NCBI GenBank assembly: GCA_015232575.1 | Contig: JADFZL010000004.1 | Location: forward strand, 326,381 to 390,380 | Length of the DNA stretch: 64,000 nucleotides | Reading direction: 5' to 3' | Source: Candidatus Rifleibacteriota bacterium | GTDB taxonomy: Bacteria > Muiribacteriota > Ozemobacteria > Ozemobacterales > Ozemobacteraceae | In this document: piece after piece, positions 35,101 to 42,893 of the stretch | Numbering within the stretch: the first letter of the stretch is position 1 | Layout: each line of letters begins with the position of its first letter | Translations under genes and position numbers: made by a program | Notes under the pieces: model-generated | What the model was told of the DNA's origin: nothing | Databases searched by the model: none | What the model saw: only the letters and a program-made list of their open reading frames with translations

Positions 35101-35221
35101 TTTACAAAATAAAAACATCGCTCTTGAATTTGACCCTCGTGTTATTCCCAATTATTTAACGACATCTGACGGAACTTCACTCGCCACAGGTATTTATATG
35201 ACCGGGCAAAAGCAACCCTAA
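32126..35221 (+). CDS. Secreted gingipain-like cysteine peptidase (family C25) with PEGA and carboxypeptidase-regulatory-like domains
   Basis: The start is ATG 32126, with TGGGGAT five bases upstream (1031 residues). An ATG at 32114 is worse placed. The signal peptide is followed by a C25 domain from about 55 to 400: WVLLGGD, PSDLYFSDLDG, APDIYVGRVSV, then the catalytic His in FIGGHGWDEG (His287) and catalytic Cys in YVTLSCLTNRF (Cys322). A helical region follows, then a PEGA domain at about 665-735 (STTPANALVLINGVPKG, LDGYKK) and a CarboxypepD_reg-like beta sandwich (GEFEFTNLPAEE). Gingipain relatives cleave after Arg or Lys. The specificity here is not predictable. No type IX secretion C-terminal domain was recognised. 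It probably acts outside the cell or on its surface. Confidence 0.85.
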   Translation: MNRNLTHISAIGSFSKLSFCYFFLLSFMFFSLLQASFASDENFALSSTQQSHNGRAFEYAIITAARYESLFQNFANRKTEKGIPARIVTTEWISSSFKGRDLAEKIRNFIKYAKLEWNLRWVLLGGDTKDSAGELIPARYARTNFYGGEDIPSDLYFSDLDGSWDDNQNGTFGEMKDGLELAPDIYVGRVSVASESDIITFLKKHEEYESGRQLSPDEKLKYAFIASDWDNRTPTENGFEEILRKIFPANSRKPEIFKYYDSKGTTAKSLLTSLNQTNPVLAFIGGHGWDEGFQLGKNTYFTKSDANALSNSFPFVYVTLSCLTNRFDSSVSFTEHLMRIPTGGAIACWGCSRLSWYVQGSEGAYNNLFMAEDFLQQIFNSSPENDNRLGMQIARSRSRYLPEARKSDGISRWLMLAMNLLGDPEMAIWTSAPRKISITAALDEKSNIVSGKISDLNNKNVSGVFITVSTSGNSNLKIVATGKNIPPTCQVVQCDKQAAIYARAFSDKSGNFRIELKPNLSVILSKIEELSRLGKSIISLEKRIQKQHGTKYFEPWVKEYNLLNEWRTNTRLEARKYFINLVEKKNFDEINSALELLKKSLKENPESLYEYSYLLKSITDRMRFNLAHLQNAPESIEKKIFDAILNLQRTIASQTPEVPSEGQIHVSTTPANALVLINGVPKGNSPLNVALTEGNHNLTVFLDGYKKIEETVNVVASKTTGKNYQLAHDFCIRGKVVLLNSGAAINAEIAISSIRDTASKTSITTRTDANGEFEFTNLPAEEMAITVEYPNYLKQDKWLPLHLRDMGGKRNFRFELLPVRTISVDRSKLADETEIRFFQKYSREQLFKQIAKDKEAIQIDFASTRVVCARPGYNFYVWEKEFSRLNWPKSDIVIKPAFSKIEDIRFSYVNADDVDNKNEWEFKHVELKKKDPNGIWSETLIATETVARIYGYYFINYAKDYSKTNIMTTSFDKRFPIIEKGGILVNDIQLSALQNKNIALEFDPRVIPNYLTTSDGTSLATGIYMTGQKQP

Positions 35222-35254
35222 CTTGTACAAAAGACTGCTTGCAATTTAAGAACA

Positions 35255-35371
35255 ATGGCATTTATAGTACGCAATAATCAGGAAAATACTATACCCACTG
35301 TGATAAACTATGATACCGATGATTTTAACGATGAACTTGAAATGATTAGGAGAAAAAATGATGACAACTGA
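35255..35371 (+). pseudogene. Fragment of a duplicated UPF0175 gene
   Basis: A 38-codon frame whose last ~24 codons duplicate the end of the intact gene that follows. TVINYDTDDFNDELE here corresponds to VIDYDTDDFNDELE there, with near-identical DNA (35303-35342 against 35569-35608). The helix-turn-helix core is missing. Its stop overlaps the start of the intact copy. It is best read as the remnant of a tandem duplication or deletion. Confidence 0.7.
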
Positions 35372-35624
35372 ATTGTTATTAAGAATTCCGGAAGATATCC
35401 TGTATACTTTGAATGATACAAAGGTTGAGTTTATCAGAAAAATGAAGTTGTTTACAGCAATGGAACTGTATAAAATGCATAAACTTTCAATGGGAAAAGC
35501 ATCAGAGCTGGCAGATATGAATAAAGTTGATTTCATGTTCGAACTCGGAAAATATGAAATTCCTGTGATAGACTATGATACCGATGATTTTAACGATGAA
35601 CTTGAACGGGTAATGAAAAAGTGA
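35358..35624 (+). CDS. UPF0175-family small protein, predicted antitoxin-like DNA binder
   Basis: 88 residues with AGGAG six to seven bases before the ATG. The family pattern is present: LLLRIPEDIL, FTAMELYKMHKLSMGKASELADMNKVDFMFELGKYEIPVIDYD. The central part is an AbrB/MetJ-unlike helix-turn-helix in which GKASELADM is the recognition region, and the family is often found next to PIN-type toxins. No toxin gene flanks it here on either side. A partial copy of its 3' end lies directly upstream. The role is uncertain. Confidence 0.8.
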   Translation: MMTTELLLRIPEDILYTLNDTKVEFIRKMKLFTAMELYKMHKLSMGKASELADMNKVDFMFELGKYEIPVIDYDTDDFNDELERVMKK

Positions 35625-35663
35625 TTATTATTTCAGATATAATCTGTCTCGCTGGAATGATTA

Positions 35664-35690
35664 AATTGTCTCACCACTGGTGAGACAATT
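35664..35690. promoter_or_regulatory. 27-bp perfect palindrome
   Basis: AATTGTCTCACCA, one central base, TGGTGAGACAATT. It has no T-run after it, so it is either a regulator binding site or the 3' hairpin of the UPF0175 gene, whose stop is 40 bp upstream. Confidence 0.6.
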
Positions 35691-35816
35691 ATACAAAACT
35701 CGCAATCTTATCATTCTTAAGCAGTTTTAATTTGTTTTTACGCTTTCGAAGAATCCTCTGTTACTTATCGATTGAATCTTGAATGCGGACTTTTTTAGAA
35801 CACTGTTGGACAAGTA

Positions 35817-35871
35817 TTGACAAAAATGGTAACTCTGTGATACATTAATGACTGACTGGTCAGTCATTAAT
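35817..35871 (+). promoter_or_regulatory. Promoter and TetR-type operator of the efflux operon
   Basis: TTGACA at 35817-35822 and TACATT at 35841-35846 are spaced 18 bp apart. A perfect palindrome ATTAATGACTGAC-TG-GTCAGTCATTAAT covers 35844-35871, overlapping the -10 element. It contains TGACTGGTCA, typical of TetR-family operators. Binding of the regulator encoded 57 bp downstream would block RNA polymerase, so self-repression of the whole tetR-tolC-mfp-rnd unit is likely. Confidence 0.75.
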
Positions 35872-35927
35872 TGTGTGATGTTGTACAAGCTGTTTTTATT
35901 GTGCGACAAATGTCGAAGGAGTTACTC

Positions 35928-36509
35928 ATGGCGCGTCCTGCTTCTGATAAGCGAGGCAAAATAATTTCTGCTGCCACTAAATGTTTCAGCACTCAGAGTT
36001 TTCAGGATGTTAAGCTTGATAAAGTTGCTGAAGAAGCTGGTGTTGCAAAGGGAACAATCTATCTCTATTTTCGGAACAAGGAAGATTTGTTCTGTGAGTG
36101 TCTGATACATGACAATGCCGATAATTACCAGAGAGCCGAAGATATTATCTCTGAAAAAGCCACAGCATCAGTGCGCCTCAAGAAGCTTGTTGAATTGCAG
36201 GATGAAATTTATCAGAAGAAGGGCCCTCTTGTTCAGCAGATGATTCAAATGGCTCCCGCCCTTCCCATAAGCCCGGATGGCATGAAAATTCTTCACGATC
36301 ATTTGCGGCGTATAATTGATCAGCATTCCCGACTGTTTCAGCAGGGAATTGATTCCGGCGAATTTTCCAGCCGGTTTTCTGCAGATCAGATGGCCGTTAT
36401 TTTTGTTCAGATATTTGATCTGAAATTAAAATTTCAAATGTTTCACATTCAGCCCCTCACACCTGAGGATATTTTTGATTCACTGATAAAAATGTTTGAC
36501 CAAACATAA
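35928..36509 (+). CDS. TetR-family transcriptional regulator
   Basis: The start is ATG 35928, with GAAGGAG six bases upstream (193 residues). An earlier ATG at 35871 overlaps the operator. The N-terminal helix-turn-helix is intact: KRGKIISAATKCFSTQSF, KVAEEAGVAKGTIYLYFRNKEDLF. The C-terminal ligand domain is all-helical and variable as usual. It is the first gene of an operon with an outer-membrane channel gene 11 bp downstream and the RND pump beyond, which is the standard layout for a drug- or solute-sensing repressor. The inducer is unknown. Confidence 0.92.
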   Translation: MARPASDKRGKIISAATKCFSTQSFQDVKLDKVAEEAGVAKGTIYLYFRNKEDLFCECLIHDNADNYQRAEDIISEKATASVRLKKLVELQDEIYQKKGPLVQQMIQMAPALPISPDGMKILHDHLRRIIDQHSRLFQQGIDSGEFSSRFSADQMAVIFVQIFDLKLKFQMFHIQPLTPEDIFDSLIKMFDQT

Positions 36510-36520
36510 GGAGTTTTTCC

Positions 36521-37939
36521 ATGTCTCTTATTTTTCCACGCTATGTTTTACTGTTATTATGCCCGCTCCTGATATTTCCAATATCATCTGTCATGGCACA
36601 AACAGCCTCGTTAACAGCCCATGAAATCGTATCTTCAGATAAGATTTCTGATATCGCATCCTGCACTGGAAATCTGTGTGATCTCCATCTGGAGGAAGTT
36701 CTTCGCATGGCACTTGAACGCAATCGAACTGTAATCAGTTCCAGCCAGCAGGTAGAAGTTGCAGAAGGTCAGGTTGCGCAGGCTCGGTCAATAATTTCAA
36801 CACGTCTGACAGGAAGATTCACGCAAACACGGCTCGACGATGTTGGAAGTGCGAACTTTGGCGGCAGAACTATTACCATGGGAAAAAAAGATGTACAAAA
36901 AGAATATGTTGAAGTTGCACAGCCAATCTTCATCGGCGGAAAAGACAAAGCTGCAATTGCTTCCGCGCGTCTCGGGCGATCAGCGGCAAAAGCGGGGCAC
37001 ACATTTACATCTCAGCAAGTGCTTCGCAAGACAATCATGACCTGGATGGCGTGGCTTTTTGCACGCGAGATCGAACAGGTCAGTCGTAAAGACCTTGAAC
37101 TGGCACAATCGCACTACGATCTGCTTCAGGCCAGATTTCGCCAGAAGCAGGCCTCGAAATTCGAAGTTCTAAGGGCTGAAGTGCGACTGGCTCAAGCCCG
37201 AAGCAAACTCCGTCAGGAAAATAACAATGTCGATCTGGCCCGCCTCGATCTGTTAAATCTGCTTGCTCTTTCGCCCGATCTGCCCATTGGCACGAATGAT
37301 CGTCTTATAATGCAGGAATTTCCAACAAACCTTGCCCAGGATGCATCAGAAGCAGTTAATCTCCGGGAAGATATACGTCTCAAACGCCTGGAAGCTCATA
37401 TGGCCCTTCAGGGACTGCGATCTGCACGAGGTGAAAAGCAGCCGTCTTTAAATCTTTATGGTCAGATTGGAAGTGAGGACCCTTCATCAAAATCAGGCTT
37501 TGGAACGCTGGAGCGCAAGAGTTACTGGAACGCAGGATTAGCACTCGAAGTACCAATAGTAGATGGAGGCCAGCGCCACGGCAAGATTCAGGAAGCCACA
37601 GCAAGACTTAAAGTTGCCAGAAATTCCCTTCAGGAAACACTTGAAAAAGCGCAGATTGAAATACGTCAGGCTCTCTTAAGCCTGCAAACGGCACATGAAG
37701 TTGTTCTGGCACAGAAAGAAGCACTCAAACAGGCAGAAGAAGCTCTGCGCCTTGCCGGAGTCAAGTATTCGAATGGTCTGTTCACTCAGGTTGAGATGTT
37801 TGACGCTGAAAACGCTTTTCTTAATACCAATCTTCAGTATCTGCAAGCAGTTTTTGCTCATCATCAGGCCCGGGTTTCTTATCTCCTGGCAACTGGTAAG
37901 CTTGGGCGGGATTTGCTCGACCAGGCAATTGTACAATAA
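36521..37939 (+). CDS. TolC-family outer-membrane efflux channel
   Basis: 472 residues with AAGGAG before the ATG. The signal peptide is cut at VMA-QT. The protein shows the internal TolC duplication of long helices: LEEVLRMALERNRTVISSSQQVEVAEGQVAQA in the first half (split over about 65-100) and the parallel KLEVARNSLQETLEKAQIEIRQALL stretch in the second. Strand motifs flank each (SYWNAGLALEVPIVDGG). It forms the exit duct of the tripartite pump with the adaptor and RND proteins encoded next. Confidence 0.9.
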   Translation: MSLIFPRYVLLLLCPLLIFPISSVMAQTASLTAHEIVSSDKISDIASCTGNLCDLHLEEVLRMALERNRTVISSSQQVEVAEGQVAQARSIISTRLTGRFTQTRLDDVGSANFGGRTITMGKKDVQKEYVEVAQPIFIGGKDKAAIASARLGRSAAKAGHTFTSQQVLRKTIMTWMAWLFAREIEQVSRKDLELAQSHYDLLQARFRQKQASKFEVLRAEVRLAQARSKLRQENNNVDLARLDLLNLLALSPDLPIGTNDRLIMQEFPTNLAQDASEAVNLREDIRLKRLEAHMALQGLRSARGEKQPSLNLYGQIGSEDPSSKSGFGTLERKSYWNAGLALEVPIVDGGQRHGKIQEATARLKVARNSLQETLEKAQIEIRQALLSLQTAHEVVLAQKEALKQAEEALRLAGVKYSNGLFTQVEMFDAENAFLNTNLQYLQAVFAHHQARVSYLLATGKLGRDLLDQAIVQ

Positions 37940-37951
37940 GGGAGTCATAAA

Positions 37952-39241
37952 ATGCTTAAAAATTTATCCAGATTAATTACTTTTACTTTGATTGTACTAC
38001 TGCTGGAATGTGCAACTGAACAAAAACTGAAACTTTTCAGCGGAAAAGCGCTTTGTGCAGCGGAAATAGCTTCACAATCGATTCCCGTTATAACTCAAAA
38101 AGTATCTACTGCTGAAATTCACCGGCAGCTTCTCACTTCCGGCGACATTCTTCCATTGCTTGGTGTAGATTTGTATCCGAAAATCAGCGGTCAGATCGTT
38201 CGCTTCGATGTCAGCGAAGGATCGCTTGTTAAAGAAGGAGACGTTGTTGCAGAGATTGATCACCGCATACAGGATACCCAGCTTGAGCAGGCCGAAGCAG
38301 CATTAAATGTTGCTCAAGCCTCGATTGATATGCAGGAAGTCATGGTAAAAACTGCAAAGTCTGGTTTAAATGTTGCCAAAGCACAGGCAGACGCTATACG
38401 GGCGCAGGTTACCAATCTTACAGCAAGCCGCGACCGCCTGGATAAGCTTCAAAAAGAAGGCGCTATTTCCCTTCAGCAGCTTGATGATGTTATCGCCCAG
38501 CACGATGCTGCACAAGCTCAGCTTGTTGCTGCGACATCGAATATTAATCAGGCAGAAGACAATATCCGTTCAAACCAGATGACACTTAAAATGAAACAGG
38601 CGCAGCTTATACAATCTAAAGCGAATCTTCATGCCGTACAGGTTCAGCGTGATGACGCATTCATAAAAGCCCCGTTCACTGGAGTAATTACGCGCCGAAA
38701 CCTTGATCCGGGAGCCATGGCAAACCCCGGACAACCAATTCTGCGCCTTGAAAAAATGAATCAGGTTAAGGTAATAGGAACTCTGGTCGAAAAAAACCTT
38801 CTTTTGCTCGAAGAAGGTAAAACTGAAGCCAGAGTTCGTGTAGACACCCTTGAAAAGGAATTCACAGGCAAAGTGGCAAAAATATATCCAGCCATTGATT
38901 CTAAAACCCGTACAGGACAATTCGAAGTCATACTCGACAATCCTGATCTTACACTGCGTTCAGGAATGTTTACGCATATCAAACTTTTCCTGGAAACTGT
39001 TCAGGGCGCAGTTGTCATACCGCGTGATGCACTTCTGACACACAATGGTGATCGTGCAGCCATTCGTGTAACTTCCGATGGAATCGCAGAAAAGGTTCCG
39101 GTACACGTCGGAATAATTCAGGATGATCGTGTCGAAATTCTTGAAGGACTTAAAGCAGGCGACCAGATTATAACACAGGGCCTTGAGTTCATAAGAGCGG
39201 GCAGTCGCGTTAAAGCAATTTTGCAGGACAGCCAGCCATGA
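37952..39241 (+). CDS. RND efflux periplasmic adaptor subunit (HlyD/MFP family)
   Basis: 429 residues. An N-terminal hydrophobic stretch is followed by a possible signal peptidase I site (LCA-AE). A Cys near 20 lacks a good lipobox. The family order is clear: lipoyl half YPKISGQIVRFDVSEGSLVKEGDVVAEID, a long helical hairpin (about 85-200), second lipoyl half FIKAPFTGVITRRNLDPGAMANPGQPIL, and the beta-barrel and membrane-proximal domains (FTGKVAKIYPAIDSKTRTGQFEV). It links TolC with the RND transporter. The stop overlaps the start of the RND gene by ATGA. Confidence 0.92.
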   Translation: MLKNLSRLITFTLIVLLLECATEQKLKLFSGKALCAAEIASQSIPVITQKVSTAEIHRQLLTSGDILPLLGVDLYPKISGQIVRFDVSEGSLVKEGDVVAEIDHRIQDTQLEQAEAALNVAQASIDMQEVMVKTAKSGLNVAKAQADAIRAQVTNLTASRDRLDKLQKEGAISLQQLDDVIAQHDAAQAQLVAATSNINQAEDNIRSNQMTLKMKQAQLIQSKANLHAVQVQRDDAFIKAPFTGVITRRNLDPGAMANPGQPILRLEKMNQVKVIGTLVEKNLLLLEEGKTEARVRVDTLEKEFTGKVAKIYPAIDSKTRTGQFEVILDNPDLTLRSGMFTHIKLFLETVQGAVVIPRDALLTHNGDRAAIRVTSDGIAEKVPVHVGIIQDDRVEILEGLKAGDQIITQGLEFIRAGSRVKAILQDSQP

Positions 39242-42200
39242 AGCTTTCAATCTTTGGAGTAAGGTGGCCTGTTACCACCTCAATGATTTTTCTTTCAATC
39301 GTCATTCTTGGTGGATTTGCCTGGACACAGGTTGGAATCGACCTGATGCCGGATTTTGAAATTCCGGCTATAACAATAATCACCTCTTACACCGGAGCTG
39401 GTCCGCAGGAAGTTGAATCGCGCATCACTGAACCAATCGAAGAAAGCGTTTCAACTGTACAAAATGTCGATGAGGTTACCTCTGCATCATTTGAGGGTGT
39501 ATCTGCCGTAACAGTAAAATTCAACTGGGGAATCGACCTCGCAGAAGCAACAAACGACATTCGCGACAAACTTGATTTAGTTTCGAAGATGCTTCCGGAT
39601 AAAGCAGAAAATCCAATGATTTTCAAATTCAACACTTCAATGATTCCGGTGGTTATATTGGGCGTCTCTGGTGAAGAGAGCTGGGAAAAACTTGACCGTA
39701 TTGTGGACAAGAAGGTTATTGAGTCGCTCAAGCGCATTCCAGGCGTTGCCACAGCGATGGCCAGAGGCGGTGACAAGCGCGGAATCCTCTGCCACCTTAA
39801 TCGCGAAAGAATGCAGGCTACCGGCTTGACAGGCAGACAAATTGTAGGTCTCATGTCGAATCAGAATCTTGATAATCCCGGCGGACACCTGCGCAGTGGT
39901 CAATTTGATTATCTCATCCGCACTCCTGAAGAATTCAGAAATATTGACGAGATTGGTTCTGTTGTACTTACCAAGAATTCGGGTATAGTGCGGCTGCGTG
40001 ACGTTGCAGAAATTAAAGATGGATTTCTTGAAAGAACCGGCGACTTCCTTTTGAATGGCAAGAGAGCCGTCGGAATAATCGTGCAAAAGCAGTCTGGTGC
40101 AAACACAGTGAGCGTTTCAAAGGCAGTCATTGACGCAATTCCAGAAATTCAGGCTCAATTGCCATCAGACGTTAAAATTGAAGTTTTTTTCGACACTTCT
40201 GAATTCATTCGCAACACCATAAAAAACCTGTCTAATTCCGTCTTAATGGGCGGCCTGGTTGTATTTCTGGTAATTCTATTCTTTTTACGTGATTTCCGGG
40301 CAAGTTTAATAGTTTGTACAACAATCCCGACTTCTCTCATTATTACTTTCCTTCTCATGTATCTCGCCGGATACACAATTAACCAGATAACGCTCTCAAG
40401 TCTGGCAATAGCCATTGGAATGGTTGTTGACAATGCCATTGTAATTGTAGACAACATCAAGCGCTATCTTGAACGACGGGTGTCAGCACGCGAAAGTTCA
40501 ATCTGGGGCTCAGTTGAAATGGGAACGTCTGTAATGGCTTCGACTTTGACAACAATTGTCATTTTTCTTCCCATAATATTTACAAGCGGAATCGCGCAGA
40601 TCTTCTTTGGGCAACTGGCAATGATAATTATCATGGCCCTTACAGCCTCCCTGATTTCGGCTTTGATGCTTACTCCAATGCTTTGTTCAAGATTTCTGAA
40701 ACCTGCTTCAAAGACTTCACAAAATACCAACAGTATACAATTATCCTCTGGGTTTTCATTTCTGGATTGGCTGGAAAACAAATATTCCAATTTCTTAACC
40801 CTGTTATTGCAACATCGCTTAAAGGTAATCTTCTTTATGGTTGCTTTGCTGGCAATCTCTATTGGATTTGCAAAAATGGTCGGTATTGAATTTATTCCGG
40901 AACAGGATCAGGGGCGTCTTGTACTGCGCTACGAAATGTCTACTGGAACCAGATATGAAATCACCGGACAGGTTGGTGAAAAAATCATGGAAATTATCAG
41001 GAAGAAAGTTCCTGAACTGCAATCGATGGTACTTCGATTCGGAAAAAGTGCAGACAGCATCGGCGCAGTAATAACGGGTTCCAAGGAAGGTTCTCATACC
41101 GGCCAGGTTGAACTTCGTCTGTCGCCAAAAGAATCACGAAAACGAAGTGTAAAGCAGGTTATCGAAGACATTCGCCCCGCGCTGGAAACAATACCAGGCG
41201 TTATCATTCGTTTTGACTCAGGCGACCCTCTCGGAAATATGATGGGCGCTGGCGGTGCAGGCTTTACTCTGAACCTATACGGACATGATCTGAAAACGGG
41301 TATGCTTTATGCACAGGAACTGGTAAAACTGCTGAGTGGCGTTAATGGCTTGAAAGATCTAGAAATAAGCCAGCAACTCGCTCAACCGGAACTTCAAGTT
41401 GTTGTTGACCGTGAAAAAGCCTCGAATCTTGGTCTGAACGTCACAGACATTGGCAAAACAGTCGAACTTTGTTTCAGCGGGGACGACACAGTAAAATATC
41501 GCGAGGGCGGCGAAGAATACGATATTGAAGTTCGATTACGTGAAGAAGACCGTATGAGTTTTGATGACCTTTCTCAGGTTCCCTTACAGAGTTCCACAGG
41601 TCAGGCTGTGCGCGTTGAAAATGTTGCCCGTATAAAACACGACTTCGGACCGACCCGTATCACACGAAATGAGCAGGAACGGTATATTCAGATTACAGGT
41701 CAGGTATATGGACGTGGTTCGGGCGATGTTGCAAAAGATGCAGAGCTATTAATCAATTCAGTGCCTCTTCCACCCGGCTTTTCGTGGAAGTTTGCAGGAA
41801 ATGAACAGGAGCGCAGAAAATCATTTTTGCTCATGTTACAAGCTGCTGCGCTAGGCATGATACTTGTTTACATGGTTATGGCATCTCAATTCGAATCTCT
41901 GCTGGCACCATTTATCATTTTTCTCAGTGTTCCATTTGGGTTCATAGGTGCTGTACAAATTCTTGCTTTAACAGGTTATTCCATATCACTTGTCTCGCTT
42001 CTTGGATTTATTATTCTGATAGGAATTGTTGTAAACAATGGAATTGTACTTGTCAGTTACATAAACATACTTGTTCAGCGCCGAATTCCGCTGAACGATG
42101 CATTGGTTCAGGCAGGAAAAAGTCGACTTCGCCCTGTATTGTCAACCACTCTTACTACGATTCTTGGTATGGCTCCTATGGCTATGTCAAAAGGTGAAGG

Positions 42201-42348
42201 ATCTGAAATATGGGTACCGCTTGCTTTAAGTGTCATCGGCGGCTTAGTTATCTCGACAATCATGACAATGCTGTTAATGCCGGTTTTGTATTCACTGTTC
42301 AGCAGAAGACTTCTTAAAACATTGAATGTGAAACGCGCTGATATTTGA
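39238..42348 (+). CDS. RND-family inner-membrane efflux transporter (HAE-type)
   Basis: 1036 residues with the twofold-repeated layout of AcrB-like pumps: TM1, a periplasmic loop (TSYTGAGPQEVESRITEPIEE), TM2-6, a second loop, TM8-12. TM4 carries SLAIAIGMVVDNAIVIVDNI. The first Asp of the AcrB proton-relay pair is kept and the second is Asn, common in this subgroup. TM10 has IGIVVNNGIVLVSYIN in place of the AcrB Lys region. It should expel solutes by proton motive force. Substrates cannot be read. It is coupled to the adaptor gene by an overlap. Confidence 0.93.
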   Translation: MKLSIFGVRWPVTTSMIFLSIVILGGFAWTQVGIDLMPDFEIPAITIITSYTGAGPQEVESRITEPIEESVSTVQNVDEVTSASFEGVSAVTVKFNWGIDLAEATNDIRDKLDLVSKMLPDKAENPMIFKFNTSMIPVVILGVSGEESWEKLDRIVDKKVIESLKRIPGVATAMARGGDKRGILCHLNRERMQATGLTGRQIVGLMSNQNLDNPGGHLRSGQFDYLIRTPEEFRNIDEIGSVVLTKNSGIVRLRDVAEIKDGFLERTGDFLLNGKRAVGIIVQKQSGANTVSVSKAVIDAIPEIQAQLPSDVKIEVFFDTSEFIRNTIKNLSNSVLMGGLVVFLVILFFLRDFRASLIVCTTIPTSLIITFLLMYLAGYTINQITLSSLAIAIGMVVDNAIVIVDNIKRYLERRVSARESSIWGSVEMGTSVMASTLTTIVIFLPIIFTSGIAQIFFGQLAMIIIMALTASLISALMLTPMLCSRFLKPASKTSQNTNSIQLSSGFSFLDWLENKYSNFLTLLLQHRLKVIFFMVALLAISIGFAKMVGIEFIPEQDQGRLVLRYEMSTGTRYEITGQVGEKIMEIIRKKVPELQSMVLRFGKSADSIGAVITGSKEGSHTGQVELRLSPKESRKRSVKQVIEDIRPALETIPGVIIRFDSGDPLGNMMGAGGAGFTLNLYGHDLKTGMLYAQELVKLLSGVNGLKDLEISQQLAQPELQVVVDREKASNLGLNVTDIGKTVELCFSGDDTVKYREGGEEYDIEVRLREEDRMSFDDLSQVPLQSSTGQAVRVENVARIKHDFGPTRITRNEQERYIQITGQVYGRGSGDVAKDAELLINSVPLPPGFSWKFAGNEQERRKSFLLMLQAAALGMILVYMVMASQFESLLAPFIIFLSVPFGFIGAVQILALTGYSISLVSLLGFIILIGIVVNNGIVLVSYINILVQRRIPLNDALVQAGKSRLRPVLSTTLTTILGMAPMAMSKGEGSEIWVPLALSVIGGLVISTIMTMLLMPVLYSLFSRRLLKTLNVKRADI

Positions 42349-42383
42349 AGCTTAAAAAAACCTTAAATTACTGGAGGGATTTC

Positions 42384-42674
42384 ATGGAAATGCTGGTTAT
42401 TGTCTGCAGCAGTACATTGCAGGATATGATGAATGACTTTCTTGAGAAAAGTGGTATCACTTCCTATACTAGAGTACCAGAAGTCATCGGAGCTGGATTG
42501 TGCGGTGGAAAACGTCTGAACGATGAAATATGGCCCGGAGTTAACACTCTATATCTTATAGCTCTGCAACCTGATAAGGCGGCAGGAATAAAAAACTGGG
42601 CACGCGAATACAGGCGCGAAGAAATACGCGAAGGGCTAAAAGTATTCTCGCTGAACGTGCAGGAAATAATCTGA
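42384..42674 (+). CDS. PII-like RND-transporter-associated protein (PG0541-like)
   Basis: The start is ATG 42384, because GGAGGG lies upstream (96 residues). An ATG at 42345 overlaps the pump stop. The pattern is ferredoxin-like: LVIVCSSTLQDMMNDFLEKSGI, then YTRVPEVIGAGLCGGKRLNDEIWPGVNTLYLIAL, then EGLKVFSLNVQEII. Small proteins of this type occur after RND pump genes in Bacteroidota and other phyla, and share the fold of PII/CutA signal proteins. A regulatory or ligand-sensing role for the pump is inferred. The classical uridylylated T-loop Tyr motif of GlnB/GlnK is absent. Confidence 0.75.
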   Translation: MEMLVIVCSSTLQDMMNDFLEKSGITSYTRVPEVIGAGLCGGKRLNDEIWPGVNTLYLIALQPDKAAGIKNWAREYRREEIREGLKVFSLNVQEII

Positions 42675-42699
42675 AGAATGGTTAAGTCACTTACCCCAA

Positions 42700-42729
42700 C
42701 CCTCTCCCACGGCGACGCCGGGGAGAGGG
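42700..42729. repeat. GC-rich hairpin (CCCTCTCCC-type intergenic repeat)
   Basis: CCCTCTCCC, A, CGGCG, A, CGCCG, GGGAGAGGG folds into a long stem with a very small loop. The context CTTACCCCAA before it matches a string widely dispersed between genes in many bacteria. It lies 26 bp after the efflux operon and may act as its 3' hairpin. It is much more GC-rich than its surroundings. Confidence 0.7.
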
Positions 42730-42840
42730 AGCAGGAAAAAACAGGACTTCTGATTTCGGGTTTGCTGGTTGCCACCGGCAACGATTCATTGTCTTCCTCA
42801 TAATCAATCTGACACTTTTATTCTTGTTCGTGTAGCAGCG

Positions 42841-42882
42841 ATGATCTCAATTACTGAGATTTCTCCCTTTGGTCGAAATGAC
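42841..42882. repeat. Dispersed palindromic repeat, truncated copy E
   Basis: Only the right arm is complete (ATTTCTCCCTTTGGTCGAAA followed by TGAC). The left arm is reduced to ATGATCTCAA. It lies 12 bp beyond the stop of the PilZ gene. Confidence 0.75.
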
Positions 42883-42893
42883 AGAGTTTAGAT

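Larger units (their letters stand above)
35625..35927. other. Intergenic region upstream of the efflux operon
   Basis: 303 bp with two strong palindromes (35664-35690 and 35844-35871) and a promoter-like pair at 35817-35846. No gene is supported. Confidence 0.6.
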
